Assembly (NCBI RefSeq): GCF_001945665.1 | Contig: NZ_CP015780.1 | Span: 124,001-188,000 of the forward strand | Source of the DNA: Borreliella mayonii | Lineage (GTDB): Bacteria; Spirochaetota; Spirochaetia; Borreliales; Borreliaceae | DNA length: 64,000 bases | Direction of reading: 5' to 3' | Program-made: the position numbers and the translations under genes | In this document: positions 48,713 through 58,582 of the stretch, piece by piece | Position numbering within the stretch: the stretch's first letter is position 1 | Layout of the letters: each line of letters opens with the position of its first letter | Notes under the pieces: model-generated | Told to the model about the DNA's origin: nothing | The model's database searches: none | Seen by the model: only the letters and a program-made list of their open reading frames with translations

Positions 48713-50755
48713 ATTATCTTTTAAGGACACAATAAAATTCTTATGAATCCAACCTTGAAGTCCATAACTTGTTTCAATAAGAACAAAATCGTCTTTGCTG
48801 TCAAGAATATAAACACTTGCATTTCCTTTTAAAAATCTCCAACTCCTTGAAAAGTTGTCAGGAACTTTATAAAGAGAGACTAAATCACCCTTAATTATTC
48901 CTACCTCAGATTGTTGCTCAGAATAAAAATAATATGTTTCAAATATAGTAAAACAAACTGAAGAAAAAAGTAAAAATATAATTATTTTTTTCAAATTTTT
49001 TGCCAAAAATCTATAAGAAATAGATACGACTAAAAAATTTATCAAAAATAAGCTAATAATAAAAAAAATGTTGGAAAAAATAAAACTATTGTTACGAATA
49101 TTATCTGTAACTCCATTTTTAGCTTCAATTAAATCAATAACCTTATAAGAGGTTTCATTATTTGGAGAAGCCAAAAAGGCCTTATAAGCTGAATAAATAG
49201 CATCAAAATCTCTGTCCATTTTACTTAAAACAAGAGCTCTATTTAACCAAAGTCCTGAATAATTTGGATATTTTTTAAGAATATTATCAATCTTAATAAG
49301 TGCAGCATCATAATTTTTAGTATTATAGTTTTCAATTAAATCATTTATATTTTTTTCCGACAATAAACCATCATTTACAGCATTTAAACTAATGCCAACA
49401 GCTAATATTAAAATAACCAGCCCAAAACTTGATGCTGCAAAAAATTTTTTATAGTTAATTAAAATAACTAAAGATAATAAAAATCCTGGAATCAAAAGTA
49501 AATAATAGTATGAAACAAAAAACAAAAAAGTTTTATTTTTGTAATTCAAAATATCAGCATAAGATAACAGTTTAAAATCAGAATCTACATTATTTTGTAC
49601 TCTGTTTATATTGTTAAACTCTCCTGAATATTCGTACTTCAATTTTTTCCCTTTAAGGGTATAAACTGTATCATTATCGGGATTTAAATAATTAAAATCA
49701 CCAATATTCAAAAATACACTGCCTTTAGTGTCAGGCTTAACTGTATAAATTTGAGAAATACTGCCCTTGTATCCACTTTTAGAAGGCTTAAAACTATAAT
49801 TCTTCTTTTTATTAAGAATTTTAGAATTGTAAGTTTCAATCTCTGGAAAGTAAAAATGTGGAAAATTCCCTTGACCTGTAATTTTTATTAAAATAGTAAA
49901 TATATCTTGCTCAATTGTAGAATAAGTTGGAGCCTCATAATCAATTCTAAAAGTTCCCACTGCTAAAGATTTAACCTCTTCAGGAATTGGTTTAACCTTT
50001 AATAAAAGCTCAGGAGCATTCCTAACAAGGCCAGAATCAATATTAAAAGAAAAACTAGGAATCAAAACATTTTTTGAACCCTTAAGAGGAGTTAACACAA
50101 AGTTATAAAAAGGCATATCTAAAATTTCTTTATTATGAAAAGTTCTATATTTAATATCCCCAAATATAGGCATCTTTTCAACCATTGCATCCTTAATAGC
50201 AGGCAAAAATCCAGACATTTCATTAGAATTACTATCTGAAAGCCAATTTGAGCGCAAAACAAGCCCAATACTTTGATATTCATAAACTTCTCTTTTATCA
50301 AGATCCCAATATAAATCAACTGGTAAACCAAAAGAATTTATTTCATCAGCCCTTAGCACACTAACTTCAACTTCCGAAGATAGATAAAAATCACCCTTAT
50401 AAATTACTTTTAATGGAGGAATCTTAATAAATCCTAGGCTCTCAAAAAGATATTCAACTTTGATCTCAACAAAAGAAAAGTTATTATTATCTGTTGTTCT
50501 AGATATTGATAAAACATTGGAATTGGATTGAATTTCTTTATTTATTTCAACTTTTAGCAAACTTGCGTCAATATCTTGCAAAGGATTGTTAAGCCTTACG
50601 ATCTGAATAAATTTGTCGCCCTTTAAAACTTTAACATTCTTAACAAAATCAATACCCGTAAGCGAATAAAGTCTTGCGATTGAAAAAAAATAAATAAAAA
50701 ATATTACCAATCTTCTTTTGGAGCAACTAGATCCTCGTCTATTTTTCTCAACCAT
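48704..50755 (-). CDS. BatD/BatE-like membrane protein (BatD-type N-terminus, TPR and SH3-like C-terminus)
   Basis: 683 residues. After a signal-like segment (LVIFFIYFFSIARLYS) come about 370 residues of beta-rich extracytoplasmic sequence resembling BatD, then membrane helices near 410-430 and 440-460, a TPR pair (NYDAALIKIDNILKKYPNYS; LVLSKMDRDFDAIYSAYKAF), two more helices near 570 and 600, and an SH3-like end (VSLYKVPDNFSRSWRFLKG; YGLQGWIHKNFIVSL). TPR plus SH3 is the layout of BatE, so this looks like BatD and BatE in one chain. The given ATG overlaps the upstream gene by 52 bases; an internal TTG after AAAGAAGA is an alternative start. Confidence 0.75.
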   Translation of the reverse strand: MVEKNRRGSSCSKRRLVIFFIYFFSIARLYSLTGIDFVKNVKVLKGDKFIQIVRLNNPLQDIDASLLKVEINKEIQSNSNVLSISRTTDNNNFSFVEIKVEYLFESLGFIKIPPLKVIYKGDFYLSSEVEVSVLRADEINSFGLPVDLYWDLDKREVYEYQSIGLVLRSNWLSDSNSNEMSGFLPAIKDAMVEKMPIFGDIKYRTFHNKEILDMPFYNFVLTPLKGSKNVLIPSFSFNIDSGLVRNAPELLLKVKPIPEEVKSLAVGTFRIDYEAPTYSTIEQDIFTILIKITGQGNFPHFYFPEIETYNSKILNKKKNYSFKPSKSGYKGSISQIYTVKPDTKGSVFLNIGDFNYLNPDNDTVYTLKGKKLKYEYSGEFNNINRVQNNVDSDFKLLSYADILNYKNKTFLFFVSYYYLLLIPGFLLSLVILINYKKFFAASSFGLVILILAVGISLNAVNDGLLSEKNINDLIENYNTKNYDAALIKIDNILKKYPNYSGLWLNRALVLSKMDRDFDAIYSAYKAFLASPNNETSYKVIDLIEAKNGVTDNIRNNSFIFSNIFFIISLFLINFLVVSISYRFLAKNLKKIIIFLLFSSVCFTIFETYYFYSEQQSEVGIIKGDLVSLYKVPDNFSRSWRFLKGNASVYILDSKDDFVLIETSYGLQGWIHKNFIVSLKDNLI

Positions 50756-51291
50756 ACAACCCTCTCAAGATTTTCAATATACCTTAAAAAATTTTCATTG
50801 CTTTCAACAAAATTTTTACTTTTTTCTACACTTAAAGAATTCAAACTATCACGCACCGTTCGTTTTTTTATTATTGCAAGTTCAAGATTATATTTAGCAT
50901 TATAACTGCTAGGATTAATCTTTAAAGCTTCCTTAAAAGCCATTTCAGCTTTATGATAAAGTCCTTGATTATAGTATATTATCCCCTCGTTATAATTGAC
51001 ATTAAAATTTAAAAAAATATCATTGGTCTTCTTTGCATAAGAGAATATTCTAAGAGAACTTTCATACTCACCTAAAGAATAATATACAACACCAAGATTG
51101 TAATATCCCCAAGCAGAATATTTTTTATCCTCTACAAGATTATAATAATTTGAAATTGCATTTTGATAATTTCCTCTAACATATTCGTAATTGCCAATAG
51201 CCATTAAAGACATGGACTTGACATTTGAACAAGACAAAAAACCTAACCACAAAAAGCAAGAATATAAAACTACTAAAAAGTTTCGTCCCAC
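50704..51291 (-). CDS. TPR lipoprotein of the Bat operon (BatC-like)
   Basis: 195 residues with lipobox FLSC (FLWLGFLSCSNVKSM). Three TPR units follow: NYEYVRGNYQNAISNYYNLV, GVVYYSLGEYESSLRIFSYA and GIIYYNQGLYHKAEMAFKEA. Translation begins at a GTG at 51291 inside the end of the upstream von Willebrand gene, with AGGATGATAAA before it. In other bacteria the TPR protein BatC sits in this position between BatB and BatD. Confidence 0.8.
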   Translation of the reverse strand: MGRNFLVVLYSCFLWLGFLSCSNVKSMSLMAIGNYEYVRGNYQNAISNYYNLVEDKKYSAWGYYNLGVVYYSLGEYESSLRIFSYAKKTNDIFLNFNVNYNEGIIYYNQGLYHKAEMAFKEALKINPSSYNAKYNLELAIIKKRTVRDSLNSLSVEKSKNFVESNENFLRYIENLERVVWLRKIDEDLVAPKEDW

Positions 51292-52259
51292 TTTATCATC
51301 CTGACAAATAAATACATAAAAATAAACAACAACGAAATAACCAAAAAAATTTTATATCTTGATACATCAACAAGTATAATATCGTTTGACGTTCTTCTTA
51401 TTATACCATTTCTTATATCATTGACAACAAAGTTAATCCCTTTTAAATACAAATTATAATATGATCCTTTAAGAGAAGAGGCAAGAAGAAGTAAATTTTC
51501 TTCATTTATCCCCGTTTTAACAAGATTCCCATTTTTATCTTTAATGCTTGAATTTTGATTAAATAAAACGGGATTACTCCCTCCAATCCCAACCACAAAA
51601 CTTTCCAACTTTAAATTATTGACAAATTTAGAAAACCTATAATAATTATTTTCTCCCCAGTCATCGCCATCTGTTAAAATAACTAAAAAATTATAATAAG
51701 AGTCATCCTTAACACTAGAGATTACACTAAAAACAGCATCTCCTAAAAAACTCCCCGGGGAGCTTATTAAATCAGGCTCTATATAATTTAACATCTTGTT
51801 TAAACTGTTTTTATCCTTAGAAAAAGGTAAAACCAATACAGACTTTCCTTTAAAAATAGTAAGAGAATATTCTGCATTCTCAAAATTACTTAAAATTAAA
51901 CTAATCATATTTTTAGCACTCTCAAGCCTATTAATAATTTTACCTTCATCCACACTTAACATGCTAAGAGAAATATCAAAAATAAAAGAAATTCTTAATT
52001 TACTTCTTTCATCCTCAACAGCTTTTTGTCCCCAAGAAATATCCAAAATGGATAAAATTAAAAAAATCAAGCTCAAAATAAAAAACATTGTCATGAGAAC
52101 TTTTTTAATGTAATAATTTTGAATATAGGAATTGTCTGCATACATAAAGCTTAAGGTTTTAAAAAACGGAATATTTCGTCTAAAATCAAGCACACATACA
52201 AAAAAAATAAACAATAAAATTAAAAAAAAGTATAAAGCACTATAATTATTTATACTCAT
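51273..52259 (-). CDS. von Willebrand factor A membrane protein (BatB-like)
   Basis: 328 residues starting MSINNYSALYFFLILLF. Two N-terminal membrane helices (about 8-24 and 50-70), a periplasmic or cytoplasmic VWA domain with the MIDAS motif FDISLSM and the later T-D-G-D-D-W (VILTDGDDWGENN), and a C-terminal helix (IFLVISLLFIFMYLFVR). The ATG at 52259 overlaps the upstream stop as ATGA, which fixes the start; the longer open frame is not needed. Bat proteins are linked to oxygen tolerance or envelope assembly in other bacteria. Confidence 0.85.
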   Translation of the reverse strand: MSINNYSALYFFLILLFIFFVCVLDFRRNIPFFKTLSFMYADNSYIQNYYIKKVLMTMFFILSLIFLILSILDISWGQKAVEDERSKLRISFIFDISLSMLSVDEGKIINRLESAKNMISLILSNFENAEYSLTIFKGKSVLVLPFSKDKNSLNKMLNYIEPDLISSPGSFLGDAVFSVISSVKDDSYYNFLVILTDGDDWGENNYYRFSKFVNNLKLESFVVGIGGSNPVLFNQNSSIKDKNGNLVKTGINEENLLLLASSLKGSYYNLYLKGINFVVNDIRNGIIRRTSNDIILVDVSRYKIFLVISLLFIFMYLFVRMIKWDETF

Positions 52260-53257
52260 AGTATCTCTTTTAAGAAAATTTTTGAAAAAATAAAATAAAT
52301 AAGCAATAAGCAAAGCGCTAAAACTAAAAATTCTTTATAAATATCTTTATTGTCAACAGCTATTTTAATTTTTCTCTCCAAATTTTCCTTTTTTGAAAAA
52401 TCTTGAATTGCAAATTGAAAAGAAAAATCATCATTAACCGAATAAAAAAGCCCCCCCGTTTTATTTGAAATCTCAACAAGCATACTAGGATCATAAACCT
52501 CTTTAAGACTTCCTTGATAAAATTTTCCAGATCTTAATTTAAACTCAGCACTAAATTCCTCAGAACTTCCAATACCAATAGAATAAATCTTAACATTTAA
52601 ACCTTGAGCAAGATTGATCACTTGATCTTTATAAATCTCATCTGAATTAACAACCCCATCTGTTAAAACCACTATTGATCTTTTAAGAGCTTCAGAATAC
52701 TTTAAATGAGATAGCGCAATAGAAATACCTAACCCCAAAGCAGAACCATTGCCAAGATCCATAATATAAATATCATCTAACTTTTTATTAAAAAATTCTC
52801 TATCTGTTGTTATAGGCACTACTATTGAAGCATCTTTTGCAAAAGCTACCAAACCAATATTATCATTTTCACGTTGAGAAATAAAACTTCTAATCAATTC
52901 TTTTGAAAACTCAAGTCTATTCTTAGAAGAAAACTCAACAGCCCCCATACTAGGCGATATGTCAAGAACAATAACAATGTCAGCACCAGCGCTAAGATGT
53001 ATCATCTTCTTTTTTGAAACTGAAGGACCTGCTAAAGCAAACACCATAACCATTGCAGCTAAATATAAAAAAGAATAAGTAAAAAAATACATCAAATTTA
53101 ATCTATAATCCTTAAGTTTTAAAGAGTTGAAATTGCCGTAAAGTGATATTGGAAACTTTATCTTGCCCCCTCTATTTTTAAAAAAATGATTAAAATAAAT
53201 TATTAAAGGAAAAATTATTAATAAAAACAAATATAAAGGCTCATTAAATGTTAACAT
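52256..53257 (-). CDS. von Willebrand factor A membrane protein (BatA-like)
   Basis: 333 residues starting MLTFNEPLYLFLLIIFPL. It has an N-terminal helix, a second near 55-75 (FFTYSFLYLAAMVMVFALAG), a VWA domain with intact MIDAS (VLDISPSMGAVEF; the Thr in PITTDREF; VVLTDGVVNSDEIY) and a final helix. GGAG five bases upstream selects the ATG at 53257. It is directly upstream of, and overlaps, the BatB-like gene, its paralogue. The metal-binding MIDAS suggests protein-protein binding regulated by the MoxR ATPase of this operon. Confidence 0.87.
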   Translation of the reverse strand: MLTFNEPLYLFLLIIFPLIIYFNHFFKNRGGKIKFPISLYGNFNSLKLKDYRLNLMYFFTYSFLYLAAMVMVFALAGPSVSKKKMIHLSAGADIVIVLDISPSMGAVEFSSKNRLEFSKELIRSFISQRENDNIGLVAFAKDASIVVPITTDREFFNKKLDDIYIMDLGNGSALGLGISIALSHLKYSEALKRSIVVLTDGVVNSDEIYKDQVINLAQGLNVKIYSIGIGSSEEFSAEFKLRSGKFYQGSLKEVYDPSMLVEISNKTGGLFYSVNDDFSFQFAIQDFSKKENLERKIKIAVDNKDIYKEFLVLALCLLLIYFIFSKIFLKEIL

Positions 53258-54149
53258 TGGCGCTCCTATTAAATTCTTCAAAATTCGATGCTGCGGTTCT
53301 TAAATCCTCTAAAACAAAAGACAAGCTATCGAATACTAAATCAACACCACTAAATTTGCTAAAATCAGAAAGCCTTAACGTATTGATAAAAGTTGAACGA
53401 ATCTCGTAAGGAACCTTAAGATCTTGCAAAATTATAGAAATTTCTGTTGTAGTAATCGCATTAAAATCAAAACCTGTTTTTTTAGATAAATAAACTCTTA
53501 AAGAAGAATTTATTAAATTATAAAATGTACTTTGATCTCCACCTTCTCTAACATACTTAGATAAAATAGTAAACTGCCTTTGCAATACTTTATAAGGCTT
53601 TCTAAGTCCGTGCTTAACTATCAAGTAAATCAAAAGCCGATTTAAAAGCTTTAAAAGCTTAACAATCAAATAAGGAATCAAAAACAAAACAAGAATAAAT
53701 AAAAAGAAATAGGTGTTTGTTCCAGGAATAAATAAAACGCCTTCTATATTTTTAATTTTAAAATCAGAATCATTAGATACTAGTTTATCTGTATTGATTT
53801 TTATATTCTCTAGAATAACCTTGTTTTTCTTGCCATTACTAATTACATCCCCAATATAAATAGAAGGAAGAGAGCTACTTCCAATATAAAAAGAAACAAA
53901 ATTAACTATTATTTCATTTGTTGTGTCATTAAAACTAATTGAATTTACTTCAACAAATTCATCTTTAATATTAATATCTTTAAAATCTACAGGAAAAAAC
54001 TCTTCACCATCATTTAAGATTAATGAAACTTTAAAATCAACAGAATCACCTACATAATAACGAGTCGGCATAAATATTTCATTTTTTATTTCATAAGAAT
54101 GCAAAGATAAGGTTAAAAAAAGAAAAAGATTTGAAATAACTCTCTTCAA
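53244..54149 (-). CDS. Bat-operon membrane protein, DUF4381-like C-terminus
   Basis: 301 residues with a signal (ISNLFLFLTLSLHSYE), a beta-rich extracytoplasmic domain to about residue 140, one membrane helix (TNTYFFLFILVLFLIPYLIV) and a cytoplasmic helical domain (SSLRVYLSKKTGFDFNAI; TTTEISIILQDLKVPYE) similar to the short protein placed between the DUF58 and BatA genes elsewhere. Start is a TTG at 54149 with AAGGAT nine bases upstream. It overlaps the BatA-like gene by 14 bases. Family assignment rests on position and topology. Confidence 0.65.
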   Translation of the reverse strand: MKRVISNLFLFLTLSLHSYEIKNEIFMPTRYYVGDSVDFKVSLILNDGEEFFPVDFKDINIKDEFVEVNSISFNDTTNEIIVNFVSFYIGSSSLPSIYIGDVISNGKKNKVILENIKINTDKLVSNDSDFKIKNIEGVLFIPGTNTYFFLFILVLFLIPYLIVKLLKLLNRLLIYLIVKHGLRKPYKVLQRQFTILSKYVREGGDQSTFYNLINSSLRVYLSKKTGFDFNAITTTEISIILQDLKVPYEIRSTFINTLRLSDFSKFSGVDLVFDSLSFVLEDLRTAASNFEEFNRSANVNI

Positions 54150-54155
54150 AATCTA

Positions 54156-55028
54156 TTATCCTTTTTTAAGAAGAATTTTAAGTTTTTTAAAAACATCTTC
54201 TTTAGTATCAATCTCAATAAAACTAATATTTTTTTTAATACATTCTTTTTTCCATTTTATTTTATCAAGCGTCCAATAGTTTTTATAATCATTTAATGTT
54301 GGCTTACTAAACCCTGAAACTAAAAAATTTTCCCCAGTTTCAATATCTTCACAAATCAAAGTCCCAATTTTAGGAAAATTTTCATCAAAAAAATCTGAAA
54401 TTCTTATAGCAATAACATTATGTCTCTTGCTTAAAACATTTAAAGATTTAAAATAAGCATTCGCCTTAAAATCAGAAATAATTATAACTAAAGATCTTTT
54501 TTTATAATATTCTGCCGTATTTTTAAAAATATAAGCCAAGCTGCTACCTGGCTTAAGATTTCTATTAATCGTTTCACTTAATATCAATCCCAAGTGTGAA
54601 TGACCCTTGCTAGAGGGTATAAACTTGTCTGTTCCACTTGAAAAAAAGGTAACGCCTATTTTATCATTATTAAAAAATGCCATATGTGCAAAAATAGAAA
54701 CCAACAAATCCTGAACATCCTTTTTATTTACCTTGTCTCCCAAGCTCATAGAAAGCGAATTATCAACAAGAAGATGAAGATTCATCCCCCTATCTTCTTT
54801 GAAAACCTTTGAAAAAATGCTATCGGCTTTTGAGCTCACATTCCAATCAATAAATCTAGCGTCATCAGAATCCTCATACGGCCTAAATTCATGAAATTCA
54901 AGACCAAGACCTTTAAAAATTGAACGATAACCACCAAAATTAAGCTCTGAAAGCATTTTCCTTGAAAAGAACTTTAAAGCTTTTATCCTAGTTTTAGTAC
55001 TGCTACTTATCTCATTATCTTGTATCAT
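54156..55028 (-). CDS. DUF58-family protein with von Willebrand-like fold
   Basis: 290 residues, soluble. The DUF58 signature is clear: GGYRSIFKGLGLEFHEFRPY then DDARFIDWNVSSKADSIFSK, followed by a VWA-like core with LLVDNSLSMSLG and VIIISDFKANA. DUF58 proteins are regularly encoded with MoxR ATPases and Bat genes, as here. Starts MIQDNEISSS, with AGGAAATAATTTTGAA before the ATG; 14 bases from moxR. Likely part of a MoxR-VWA chaperone-like system (inference from family context). Confidence 0.88.
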   Translation of the reverse strand: MIQDNEISSSTKTRIKALKFFSRKMLSELNFGGYRSIFKGLGLEFHEFRPYEDSDDARFIDWNVSSKADSIFSKVFKEDRGMNLHLLVDNSLSMSLGDKVNKKDVQDLLVSIFAHMAFFNNDKIGVTFFSSGTDKFIPSSKGHSHLGLILSETINRNLKPGSSLAYIFKNTAEYYKKRSLVIIISDFKANAYFKSLNVLSKRHNVIAIRISDFFDENFPKIGTLICEDIETGENFLVSGFSKPTLNDYKNYWTLDKIKWKKECIKKNISFIEIDTKEDVFKKLKILLKKG

Positions 55029-55042
55029 TTCAAAATTATTTC

Positions 55043-56035
55043 CTAAGGAAGCGCTACAGCAGAAAGAAGCATTCTAATAATATCATCAATGCTCATTTCC
55101 TCTACCTCTGCCTCATAAGATGGTGTAATTCTATGCCTTAACACACTGTAAGCAACAGCTTTGACATCTTCTGGCAGAACAAATATTCGCCCCTCATAAA
55201 GAGCATTAACACGAGCACATTTTAATAAACTAAGAGAAGCCCTAGGAGATGCGCCAAATTCAATATATTTGGCAAACGGATAAGTTTTCTTATCTCTCTC
55301 GCGAGATGCTGAGATTAAAGTAACAATATAAAGCATTATTTTGTCATCAACTTTTACTCTACCAACCGTTCTCTTAATATCAGCTAACGAATAAGCATTC
55401 ATCACCTTTGCAACTTTAATATTTTCAAGACGTCCATCTACTGAAAATATTTTCAAAAGTCTTACTTCATCTTGCACTGATGGATAATGAACATTAACTT
55501 TTAATAAAAATCTATCAAGTTGAGATTCTGGCAAATTATAAGTCCCCTCTTGCTCTATTGGATTTTGAGTAGCAAGAACAAAAAACGGATCCGGAAGTCT
55601 ATGGGTTTCGTCTCCAAGAGTTACTTGTCTTTCTCCCATAGCCTCTAGAAGAGCCGACTGAACTTTTGCAGGAGCCCTATTAATTTCATCTGCTAAAATA
55701 ACATTTGAAAATACTGGACCTTTTCTAACCTTAAAAGTGCTTGTAGCACTTTTATAAACCATATTACCAGTAAGATCAGATGGTAAAAGATCTGGGGTAA
55801 ACTGTATGCGCTTGAACTCAAGATCAAGAACATCAGATACAGTTTGAATTGCAAGAGTCTTGGCAAGGCCTGGAACTCCTTCAAGCAAAACATGCCCATC
55901 TGTTAAAAGACCCATTAAAATAGCATCTATCATTTCTTTTTGACCAAGAACTCTGCTTGCAACTTCTCTTCTAAATTTATTTATCAAATGTAACGCATTC
56001 TCTACTTCTGAATCTATTTGAAAACTACTCTTCAT
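55043..56035 (-). CDS. MoxR-family AAA+ ATPase
   Basis: 330 residues. Walker A GVPGLAKTL, Walker B VILADEINRAPAKVQ, sensor-1 region FFVLATQNPIEQEGTY and arginine-finger region ESQLDRFLLKV are all intact, as in MoxR proteins. AGGAGTATT selects the ATG at 56035 (MKSSFQIDSEVENAL) over the longer frame. First gene of the MoxR-DUF58-Bat block; members are thought to remodel or insert metal into VWA partner proteins. Follows rsmG by 56 bases on the same strand. Confidence 0.92.
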   Translation of the reverse strand: MKSSFQIDSEVENALHLINKFRREVASRVLGQKEMIDAILMGLLTDGHVLLEGVPGLAKTLAIQTVSDVLDLEFKRIQFTPDLLPSDLTGNMVYKSATSTFKVRKGPVFSNVILADEINRAPAKVQSALLEAMGERQVTLGDETHRLPDPFFVLATQNPIEQEGTYNLPESQLDRFLLKVNVHYPSVQDEVRLLKIFSVDGRLENIKVAKVMNAYSLADIKRTVGRVKVDDKIMLYIVTLISASRERDKKTYPFAKYIEFGASPRASLSLLKCARVNALYEGRIFVLPEDVKAVAYSVLRHRITPSYEAEVEEMSIDDIIRMLLSAVALP

Positions 56036-56091
56036 AATACTCCTAGTCAAAATCACTCTAAAATATAAATTGCACTTAAACGATAATAATA

Positions 56092-56718
56092 TTATCTGTA
56101 AAGCAAAACCAAATTTCTGTCTACTCTTAATCTTGAATTTAAAGACTTTACTTCTATTTTACTAAATAAATCTTTAATCTGATTGACTTCAAGGTTAATT
56201 CTATCAAATTTACCCTTATATGCCATAATCAATCCCCCTCTCTTTAAAAGACTCTTTAAAATTAATGCATATTCATTCATACTTCTAAAAGCTCTAATTG
56301 TAATAAACTCATACTTCTTTTTTTCTCTTTCAATCTCATATTCTAAAATTTTTACATTTTCTAAATCAAGTTCTAATTTTATCATTTTCAAAAAAGTAGA
56401 CTTTTTTTTACTTCTCTCTAAAAGATAATATTTTCTAGAAGTGTCAAAAATAGATAAAATAATACCTGGAAATCCAGCACCACTTCCAACGTCAAGAATT
56501 TCAGAAGGATTAATCTCTTTAACAGTAGACAATCCTAAAAGAGAGTCTATAACGTGTAGATTAAGAATAGAATTGAAATTGCTATTACTATTTGAAATTA
56601 AATTAAATCTGGTATTTAAAAGCAAAATTCTCTTTATATATAAATTTATTTTCTCAAGATCTTTGTAAGTAAACTGAAAATTATGTTGTGATAAGGCAAA
56701 TTCAATATCACTTATCAT
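56092..56718 (-). CDS. rsmG: 16S rRNA (guanine-527-N7)-methyltransferase RsmG
   Basis: Methylates G527 of 16S rRNA using SAM; loss in other bacteria gives low-level streptomycin resistance. The 208-residue protein has the SAM-binding [17 protein letters not shown] and [13 protein letters not shown], and [23 protein letters not shown]. Its ATG overlaps the mnmG stop (ATGA), so translation is coupled. The mnmG-rsmG order is widespread in bacteria, usually near the origin, unlike here. Confidence 0.94.
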   Translation of the reverse strand: MISDIEFALSQHNFQFTYKDLEKINLYIKRILLLNTRFNLISNSNSNFNSILNLHVIDSLLGLSTVKEINPSEILDVGSGAGFPGIILSIFDTSRKYYLLERSKKKSTFLKMIKLELDLENVKILEYEIEREKKKYEFITIRAFRSMNEYALILKSLLKRGGLIMAYKGKFDRINLEVNQIKDLFSKIEVKSLNSRLRVDRNLVLLYR

Positions 56719-58580
56719 AAAGAAAAATTTATAACTACCTTATTTTTAGGATTTGAAAAATATATTAACAAAACAGTAATGTCTGTACTTCTTATTCCAG
56801 GAATTCTACTTGCTTGAGCAAGGGTAGCTGGTTGAACTTTAGAAAATTTCTCTCTAGCTTCTCTTGAAAGACCTTCAATAATCTCATAATTAAAATCAAA
56901 TGGCAGCTTAACAAGCTCTAGATTATCAAGTTTTTTAATCAAATCTTTTTGTCTATTAATATAACCTTCATATTTAATATCTAGTTCAACTTGTTCTAAA
57001 ATTACTTTTGAATCACTTAAACTAGGATCAATCTTTATAAGATTATCTAAACTAATAGAAGGATCTTTTAAAATATGGTAAAAATCTTTACTAACATGTT
57101 TTTTTAATTGCTCATCAACAACATCTTTTAAACTAAGGCGCCTTTGCTTTAAAAGCTCCTTTATCTCTTCAACTCTCCTCTCCTTAAAAAGATATCTTGA
57201 ATATCTCTCCTCATCAACAAGTCCAAGATCATATCCAATCTTAATCAAACGTTTGTCACTAGTATCGTGCCTTAAATTAAGTCTGTGCTCAGCTCTAGAG
57301 GTAAACATTCTGTAAGGCTCTTTAGTGCCTTTAGTAACAAGATCGTCAATAAGCACTCCAATATAAGAACTAGTTCTTGTTAAAATCATTGGCTTTTTAT
57401 TTTGAAGCCTAAGAGCAGCATTAATTCCAGCCATTAACCCTTGAGCTGCTGCCTCTTCATATCCTGAAGAACCATTGGTCTGACCTGCTATAAAAAGTCC
57501 TTTAACTCTTTTGCTCTCAAGATTTGGGTAAAGTTCAATTGGATTTATATAATCATATTCAACAGCATAACCAGGCCTTGTAATAACAGCATGCTCAAGG
57601 CCTTCAATACTGTTAATCAATTTTTGCTGAATATCTTCGGGCAAAGAAGAGCTAAGACCATTAAGATACATTTCTTCGGTATTAAACCCTTCAGGCTCAA
57701 TAAAAATTTGATGCCTATCCTTATCTTTAAATTTTACTATTTTATCCTCAATAGAAGGACAATATCTTGGGCCATTACCCACAATCTCGCCAGAATAAAG
57801 GGGTGACAAGTGCATATTCTCGCTAATTATTTCATGAGTTTTTTTATTGGTATAGGTTACATAACATGAAAGTTGAGATTTGTCTAACTTAGCATTTGAA
57901 AAAGAGAAGGGAATAATGTCTGAATCTCCAAATTGAACCTCTATCTTTGAAAAATCCACACTTTTTTTATGAATTCTTGCCGGAGTGCCCGTTTTAAGCC
58001 TGCCCATTTCAAATCCAAGACCAAGTAAAGTTTTATCAAGCCCATAAGCAGAAAATTCAGCAAGCCTACCCATATCAGCTCTATACTCACCAATAAATAT
58101 TTTACCTCGAAGAAACGTACCCGTTGTAAGAACCACAACGCTTGATCTAAACTTATTGCCTCTCTCTGTAACAACACCTTCAATTTCATTTCTCATAGAA
58201 TTAAGAATAAAATCAACAACTGTATCTTGAAAAAGATCAAGATTACCTTGACGCTCTAAAGTTTCTTTAGCCTTGGTTTGGTACATTAATTTATCAGCTT
58301 GCGCGCGTGGAGCTTGAACTGCAGGACCACGACTTTTGTTTAAAACTCTAAACTGAATCATACTAAAGTCAATAATACGACCCATTTCACCACCAAGAGC
58401 ATCAATTTCTCTAACCATATTGCCCTTAGCAAGCCCACCAATAGCGGGATTACAAGAAAGCTTACCTATTGTATCTAAATTTTGAGTAATCATTAAAGTT
58501 TTAAAATTCAACCTTGAAAGAGCAAGGGCAGCTTCAATCCCCGCATGCCCTCCTCCAATAACAATCGCGTCAAAATCCAT
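56715..58580 (-). CDS. mnmG: tRNA uridine-5-carboxymethylaminomethyl modification enzyme MnmG (GidA)
   Basis: FAD-dependent partner of MnmE in modifying U34 of tRNAs. The 621-residue protein begins [20 protein letters not shown] with the Rossmann FAD motif, then [18 protein letters not shown] carrying the conserved Cys, [11 protein letters not shown], and [20 protein letters not shown] near residue 370. The C-terminal helical domain ends near [16 protein letters not shown], the MnmE-binding region. The ATG at 58580 is preferred over the open frame seven codons longer; it begins three bases after the mnmE stop. Confidence 0.96.
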   Translation of the reverse strand: MDFDAIVIGGGHAGIEAALALSRLNFKTLMITQNLDTIGKLSCNPAIGGLAKGNMVREIDALGGEMGRIIDFSMIQFRVLNKSRGPAVQAPRAQADKLMYQTKAKETLERQGNLDLFQDTVVDFILNSMRNEIEGVVTERGNKFRSSVVVLTTGTFLRGKIFIGEYRADMGRLAEFSAYGLDKTLLGLGFEMGRLKTGTPARIHKKSVDFSKIEVQFGDSDIIPFSFSNAKLDKSQLSCYVTYTNKKTHEIISENMHLSPLYSGEIVGNGPRYCPSIEDKIVKFKDKDRHQIFIEPEGFNTEEMYLNGLSSSLPEDIQQKLINSIEGLEHAVITRPGYAVEYDYINPIELYPNLESKRVKGLFIAGQTNGSSGYEEAAAQGLMAGINAALRLQNKKPMILTRTSSYIGVLIDDLVTKGTKEPYRMFTSRAEHRLNLRHDTSDKRLIKIGYDLGLVDEERYSRYLFKERRVEEIKELLKQRRLSLKDVVDEQLKKHVSKDFYHILKDPSISLDNLIKIDPSLSDSKVILEQVELDIKYEGYINRQKDLIKKLDNLELVKLPFDFNYEIIEGLSREAREKFSKVQPATLAQASRIPGIRSTDITVLLIYFSNPKNKVVINFSL

Positions 58581-58582
58581 AT

